A DNA stretch of 9,361 bases from JABWBR01 sp036741235. Its GTDB lineage: Bacteria > Bacteroidota > Bacteroidia > Chitinophagales > Saprospiraceae. Numbering within the stretch: the stretch's first letter is position 1; each line of letters starts with the position of its first letter. Under the pieces are notes generated by a model, which saw only the letters and a list, made by a program, of their open reading frames with translations, had not been told where the DNA came from and did not search any database. Shown one piece after another: positions 6,204 through 9,361 of this stretch. The translations under genes were made by a program, and so were the position numbers. Location: the NCBI GenBank assembly GCA_036741235.1, contig DAINSQ010000187.1, positions 1 through 9,361 of the forward strand. The letters run 5' to 3'.

Positions 6204-9200
6204 ATGGGTACTTTTTCAACACTCCATTGCATGAACAACATTTACAACACACCACTTTTCAATGGAAAAGCCGAAACTACCATTTCACCCTATCAAGGGC
6301 TGCAATTGAAGCGCTTGTTGGTTTTTTCCATTTTTGTATCATTGGCAACCGTAACGGCATTGGCCCAGTGCAATAATGTTACTGCCGGAGGATCAATATC
6401 GGGAGGTGAGTCAAATCCCTCTGCTTATAACCCGGGGCCAATGACTAGTACGGCTTTGCCATCGGGGGGAAGTGGTACGATAGAGTATTTATGGTTGTAC
6501 ACCACCAATGAGTCGCAGGCTTACCCTGGTAGTAGCGGTTGGATATCTATTTCCAACAGCAATTCGGCTAGTTACGACCCACCCTCGACAATCAGCACCA
6601 CCACGTATTACATGCGTTGTTCGCGCAGGGCTGGTTGCACCAACTACGATGGGGAATCCAATGTGATTGTGAAGGCTATAGCTTCAACACAGTGTTCATG
6701 CCCTGATAACCTTATACTTAACCCAAGTTTTGAGATAGGTACTACTTACTGGTCATGGTCGGGAGGTAATTTTTATTCGGATACCTATGCTGCGGTGTGC
6801 GGTACCAAGTCGGGACAATTTCAAATCACAAATAATAGCAATAACTGGTTTTCCAACACCTTTATTGATGACGGTTCGATCAGCGCGGGTACCGTGCTGA
6901 ATTTGTCGGTGTATGCCGGTACCCATACGCCGAGTTATTACCATCAGGTGGGGATAGCTTATTTTGACTCCAACTGGAATTGGATATCGGGCAGTTTCAC
7001 GGAGGTTAATGGCTTACTGCCAACGATGACCTTGTACAATGTAACCAGCGTAGTGCCTGCCGGCGCCTATTATATTCAGGTAGCAGGAAGCGGGAACGGC
7101 GACTGGATAAAAACAGACTTGTGGTGCGTTACCACTGGAGGTCAATGTAACCCTGACAATACGAATGCCCCGCCATTCTGCGCGCCGACTCCAAACTGTC
7201 CGGCAGGTAATTTGACCTGGTCGCAAATGATAGATGGTTCGACAGGCGATCCTTCCGTTGTTCGTTTTTACTCTGGCGGTACAACAACTTATACCTTGCC
7301 TGTTACTTTGCCGGCGGCATTTAGCGGGCCTGTCAGTGTAAATATTACGCAAGCTATAGCATATGACGGATATGTAGGGAGGTCGAGTGCTGGAGACCAG
7401 CCCAATGAAAAATTCAGGGTTGTATTTCTGAAAAATGGAGCGGTACAATGGTCGTCCAACTGGACGGGGTCTAACAGCTCCGGCAATGACGGCATAGCTA
7501 CCGGCGTCAACCAGGATTATTGGTCGGGAGCGCTGGGCGGCGCCAACCTCCCCAACGGCGCTGATCAGATCAGATTAATTCACTGGAGTAACAGCACATA
7601 TGGCACGGGAGATAGCAGCAACCCCAACTCTGTAGCGCCATCTAGTGTGTGTATCAGCTATTCGCCTATTTGTAATCTATCTGTAACTGTTGAAGAAAGC
7701 CAGACTATATGCACTGGGGGAACGGCGAAATTGACCGCTTATCCGAGTGGCGGCTCCGGGAATTATTCGTATTCGTGGAGTAATGGTTTAGGTACCAATT
7801 ACTATGCTGATGCTTTACCCACCTCAACCACTACCTATACGGTTACCGTAACGGATAACAGCACTGGTTGTACGGCTACCGGCTCTGCTACCGTAACGGT
7901 AGTGTCTGACCCCACTATTACAACACAGCCGGCGAATATTTCAGAATGTGTGGGCGGTACCCTGGATTTTACGGTAACCGCTACGGGGGGTACGCCCGCT
8001 TTGACCTATCAGTGGCAATCCTCAACCAGTGCCGGCGGCCCTTGGACGAGTATTTCGGGCGCCACTTTGAGTTATTACAAACCGCCTAGCACAACTGCAG
8101 GCACCACCTTCTACCGGGTGCGGGTCTCCGCAACTGGAAGCGGATGTGGAATCGCGACGTCCAGTGTTGTCTCGGCTGTGATTTATTCAGATCCTTCAAT
8201 TTCTGCGCATCCCCAGCCGCAAACGATATGTGTAGGGGCCAATGCGACTGTCAGCGTTACGGCCTCGGGTGGAGTTCCGCCCTTGGCATACCAATGGCAA
8301 TCCAGCCCTAATAACTCAACCTGGACGAATATATCAGGGGCAACCAATTCCAGTTATACTTCCGGGTCGCTGACAAGTAATACCTATTACAGGGTATTGG
8401 TGAGTTCCAGCGGTTCGGGGTGTGGTACGGCTACTTCCAATAGCACCCTGATAACGGTGAATCCTGATCCGCAGGCTAGTTTTACCGTTACGCAGGCCGG
8501 TTGCACAAGCAGTAATGGAAGTATTACCTTTACCTTCCCGGATAATCCCAATTTTACCCAAATCCAATTCAGTTTGAATGGCGGTTCAACCTATCAGCCG
8601 GCGGTTGCGGATAACAGCGGGTCAGTTACATATAATAACCTGGCGCCGGGCGCCTATAGTTTATTTGCCCGCTGGGGAACGGGTGTTTGTCCAGTTGATC
8701 TGGGTGATGCTACAATCACCAGTACAGCAGGGCCGCTTGTCAATATTGCTTGCGAAGATGACCCCGTCTTAACTCGCTCGGCCAGTAATAGTAGCCAGAC
8801 TTGCGGCAGTAATGTATACGGCTTCTGGTCGGGCAACCTGGTAAGCGCCTGGACTGGGCAGCAGCACTGGTCGGTATCAAATGGCAGCTTCCAGGAATAC
8901 GCTAATGGTACTGCCGTATTGACCATGACGGCTACAAACAATGCCAATGCCAATCTTGTTTTCAATATCACTGCTGTCTTTAGCGGTCGCACCTATTCGC
9001 CTCCGGCGGGAAGCCCGAAGGAAAGCACCCAGTGTGTTGGCGATTTGAACAACAGCGACTGGTACTATTACACAGCGGTGGACGGCAATCTTGTCGGCGC
9101 CGGTTTATTATTGGGGGGTGTCGTTGAATTCAGCCGCTTTGGAGAAGCTTTCCAAATGGGCACAGGCGCCAATCTCAATAATGCAACCGTTTTTGGGGCG

Positions 9201-9361
9201 TCGGGATGGTTAACTTTTGATATTAAAAAACATCCTTCGTCGGGTACCAATTTCAATTCAAATCCTGGACACGGCGATTTCAACCTTAATATGTCCGGCG
9301 CTATGCTGGCCAATACCCCGGCCGATTGTTTGAATATTTGCGCAGGCGAATCAACAACTTT
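6204..9361 (+). CDS. Giant Ig/PKD-repeat secreted protein with carbohydrate-binding-like module (3' partial)
   Basis: The frame is open from ATG 6204 to the right edge: 1052 codons plus two bases, no stop. An in-frame TAA at 6153-6155 bounds it upstream. ATG 6231 (Met10) and TTG 6306, which would place LKRLLVF at the N-terminus, are alternative starts; ATG 6204 is preferred for the A-rich bases before it, not by a clear ribosome site. Seen in order: signal peptide with hydrophobic core ~38-53 and likely cleavage after ALA (54); Ig-like ~91-145; NLILNPSFE-type carbohydrate-binding-like module ~168-308; unassigned beta-rich segment ~334-487; PKD-like ~497-566; two related Ig-like modules (~569-661, ~664-752); adhesin-type repeat ~755-840; Trp/Tyr-rich unassigned module ~850-1035. 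Sec export is supported by the signal peptide. T9SS export and surface adhesion are inferred from the neighbour and the module types. The C-terminus is not visible. Confidence 0.9.
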   Translation, partial: MGTFSTLHCMNNIYNTPLFNGKAETTISPYQGLQLKRLLVFSIFVSLATVTALAQCNNVTAGGSISGGESNPSAYNPGPMTSTALPSGGSGTIEYLWLYTTNESQAYPGSSGWISISNSNSASYDPPSTISTTTYYMRCSRRAGCTNYDGESNVIVKAIASTQCSCPDNLILNPSFEIGTTYWSWSGGNFYSDTYAAVCGTKSGQFQITNNSNNWFSNTFIDDGSISAGTVLNLSVYAGTHTPSYYHQVGIAYFDSNWNWISGSFTEVNGLLPTMTLYNVTSVVPAGAYYIQVAGSGNGDWIKTDLWCVTTGGQCNPDNTNAPPFCAPTPNCPAGNLTWSQMIDGSTGDPSVVRFYSGGTTTYTLPVTLPAAFSGPVSVNITQAIAYDGYVGRSSAGDQPNEKFRVVFLKNGAVQWSSNWTGSNSSGNDGIATGVNQDYWSGALGGANLPNGADQIRLIHWSNSTYGTGDSSNPNSVAPSSVCISYSPICNLSVTVEESQTICTGGTAKLTAYPSGGSGNYSYSWSNGLGTNYYADALPTSTTTYTVTVTDNSTGCTATGSATVTVVSDPTITTQPANISECVGGTLDFTVTATGGTPALTYQWQSSTSAGGPWTSISGATLSYYKPPSTTAGTTFYRVRVSATGSGCGIATSSVVSAVIYSDPSISAHPQPQTICVGANATVSVTASGGVPPLAYQWQSSPNNSTWTNISGATNSSYTSGSLTSNTYYRVLVSSSGSGCGTATSNSTLITVNPDPQASFTVTQAGCTSSNGSITFTFPDNPNFTQIQFSLNGGSTYQPAVADNSGSVTYNNLAPGAYSLFARWGTGVCPVDLGDATITSTAGPLVNIACEDDPVLTRSASNSSQTCGSNVYGFWSGNLVSAWTGQQHWSVSNGSFQEYANGTAVLTMTATNNANANLVFNITAVFSGRTYSPPAGSPKESTQCVGDLNNSDWYYYTAVDGNLVGAGLLLGGVVEFSRFGEAFQMGTGANLNNATVFGASGWLTFDIKKHPSSGTNFNSNPGHGDFNLNMSGAMLANTPADCLNICAGESTT
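6309..6365 (+). other. Signal peptide of second large protein
   Basis: K36-R37 begins a classical signal peptide: basic start, a hydrophobic core LLVFSIFVSLATVTALA and a cleavage site ALA|QC at residues 52-56. It is preceded by about 35 mostly polar residues when the ATG start is used, which is longer than usual. Either this lineage uses an extended signal peptide or translation starts later. Confidence 0.8.
6705..7127 (+). other. Carbohydrate-binding-like (CBM4/9-type) module in second CDS
   Basis: Residues ~168-308 open with NLILNPSFEIG and a following W-x-W, the usual first strand of CBM4/9- and galactose-binding-like jelly rolls in secreted bacterial proteins. Later strands include SGQFQI, GTVLNLSVYAG and AYYIQVAGSG. 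Glycan binding is the common family role; the ligand cannot be read from the sequence. Confidence 0.6.
7908..8459 (+). repeat. Duplicated Ig-like modules in second CDS
   Basis: Residues ~569-661 and ~664-752 are two copies of one Ig-like unit. Shared landmarks are YQWQSS (602-607, 696-701), ISGAT (617-621, 710-714), [FY]YRV (636-639, 728-731) and GSGCG (645-649, 737-741), all at nearly the same spacing. A more distant copy is likely at ~91-145 (YLWLYTTNE, TTYYMRCS). This is the usual stalk architecture of large Bacteroidota adhesins. Confidence 0.75.

Noticed and set aside
6801..9248. Six GGTACC sites in the second gene, more than chance
   Set aside because: They are explained by frequent Gly-Thr pairs encoded as GGT ACC in a Gly/Thr-rich protein.
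1..9361. CRISPR array, tRNA/rRNA, insertion sequence, defence or toxin genes
   Set aside because: Looked for on both strands; no regularly spaced repeats, cloverleaf or rRNA motifs, transposase motifs or terminal inverted repeats were seen.

Overview
The window looks like part of a Bacteroidota chromosome, most likely a Saprospiria- or Chitinophagales-type environmental bacterium. The evidence is a type IX secretion system (T9SS) type A sorting domain at the end of the first gene, HYR-like Cys-rich repeats with DNCS motifs, PKD/Ig-like surface modules, and a promoter-like TTTAC / TATATTTG pair that fits the Bacteroidota consensus. Class-level placement is inferred from protein style only.

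Layout. (1) Positions 3-5474 (+) hold the 3' part of a very large secreted protein. At least 1823 residues are visible and the N-terminus lies outside the window. It is a chain of HYR-like and other beta-sandwich modules, then a carboxypeptidase-regulatory-like module, a dockerin-like pair of repeats, a cohesin-like module and a T9SS C-terminal sorting domain. (2) Positions 5475-6203 are a 729-base gap without a conventional gene. It has an AT-rich part (5475-5700), a good Bacteroidota-type promoter (5667-5699), three successive hairpins of which the last is followed by eight T (5726-5862), a 20-codon micro-ORF with an A-rich initiation region (5886-5948), and two more hairpins (5955-5973, 6045-6064). 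The core TCCCCT occurs four times. (3) Position 6204 to the right edge (+) is the 5' part of a second giant secreted protein, open for 1052 codons with no stop. It has a signal peptide after an N-terminal extension, a carbohydrate-binding-like module, PKD/Ig-like modules (two clearly duplicated), an adhesin-type repeat and an unassigned C-terminal module.

How it fits together. Both genes encode modular proteins exported by Sec. The first is then passed through T9SS and the second probably is too, although its C-terminus is not visible. They are probably cell-surface adhesins or matrix/polysaccharide-binding proteins. The second gene appears to have its own long, structured 5' leader, so the two need not form an operon. 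No enzyme catalytic domain, RNA gene of a known class, mobile element or CRISPR array was seen. The most interesting unexplained part is the structured leader between the two genes.
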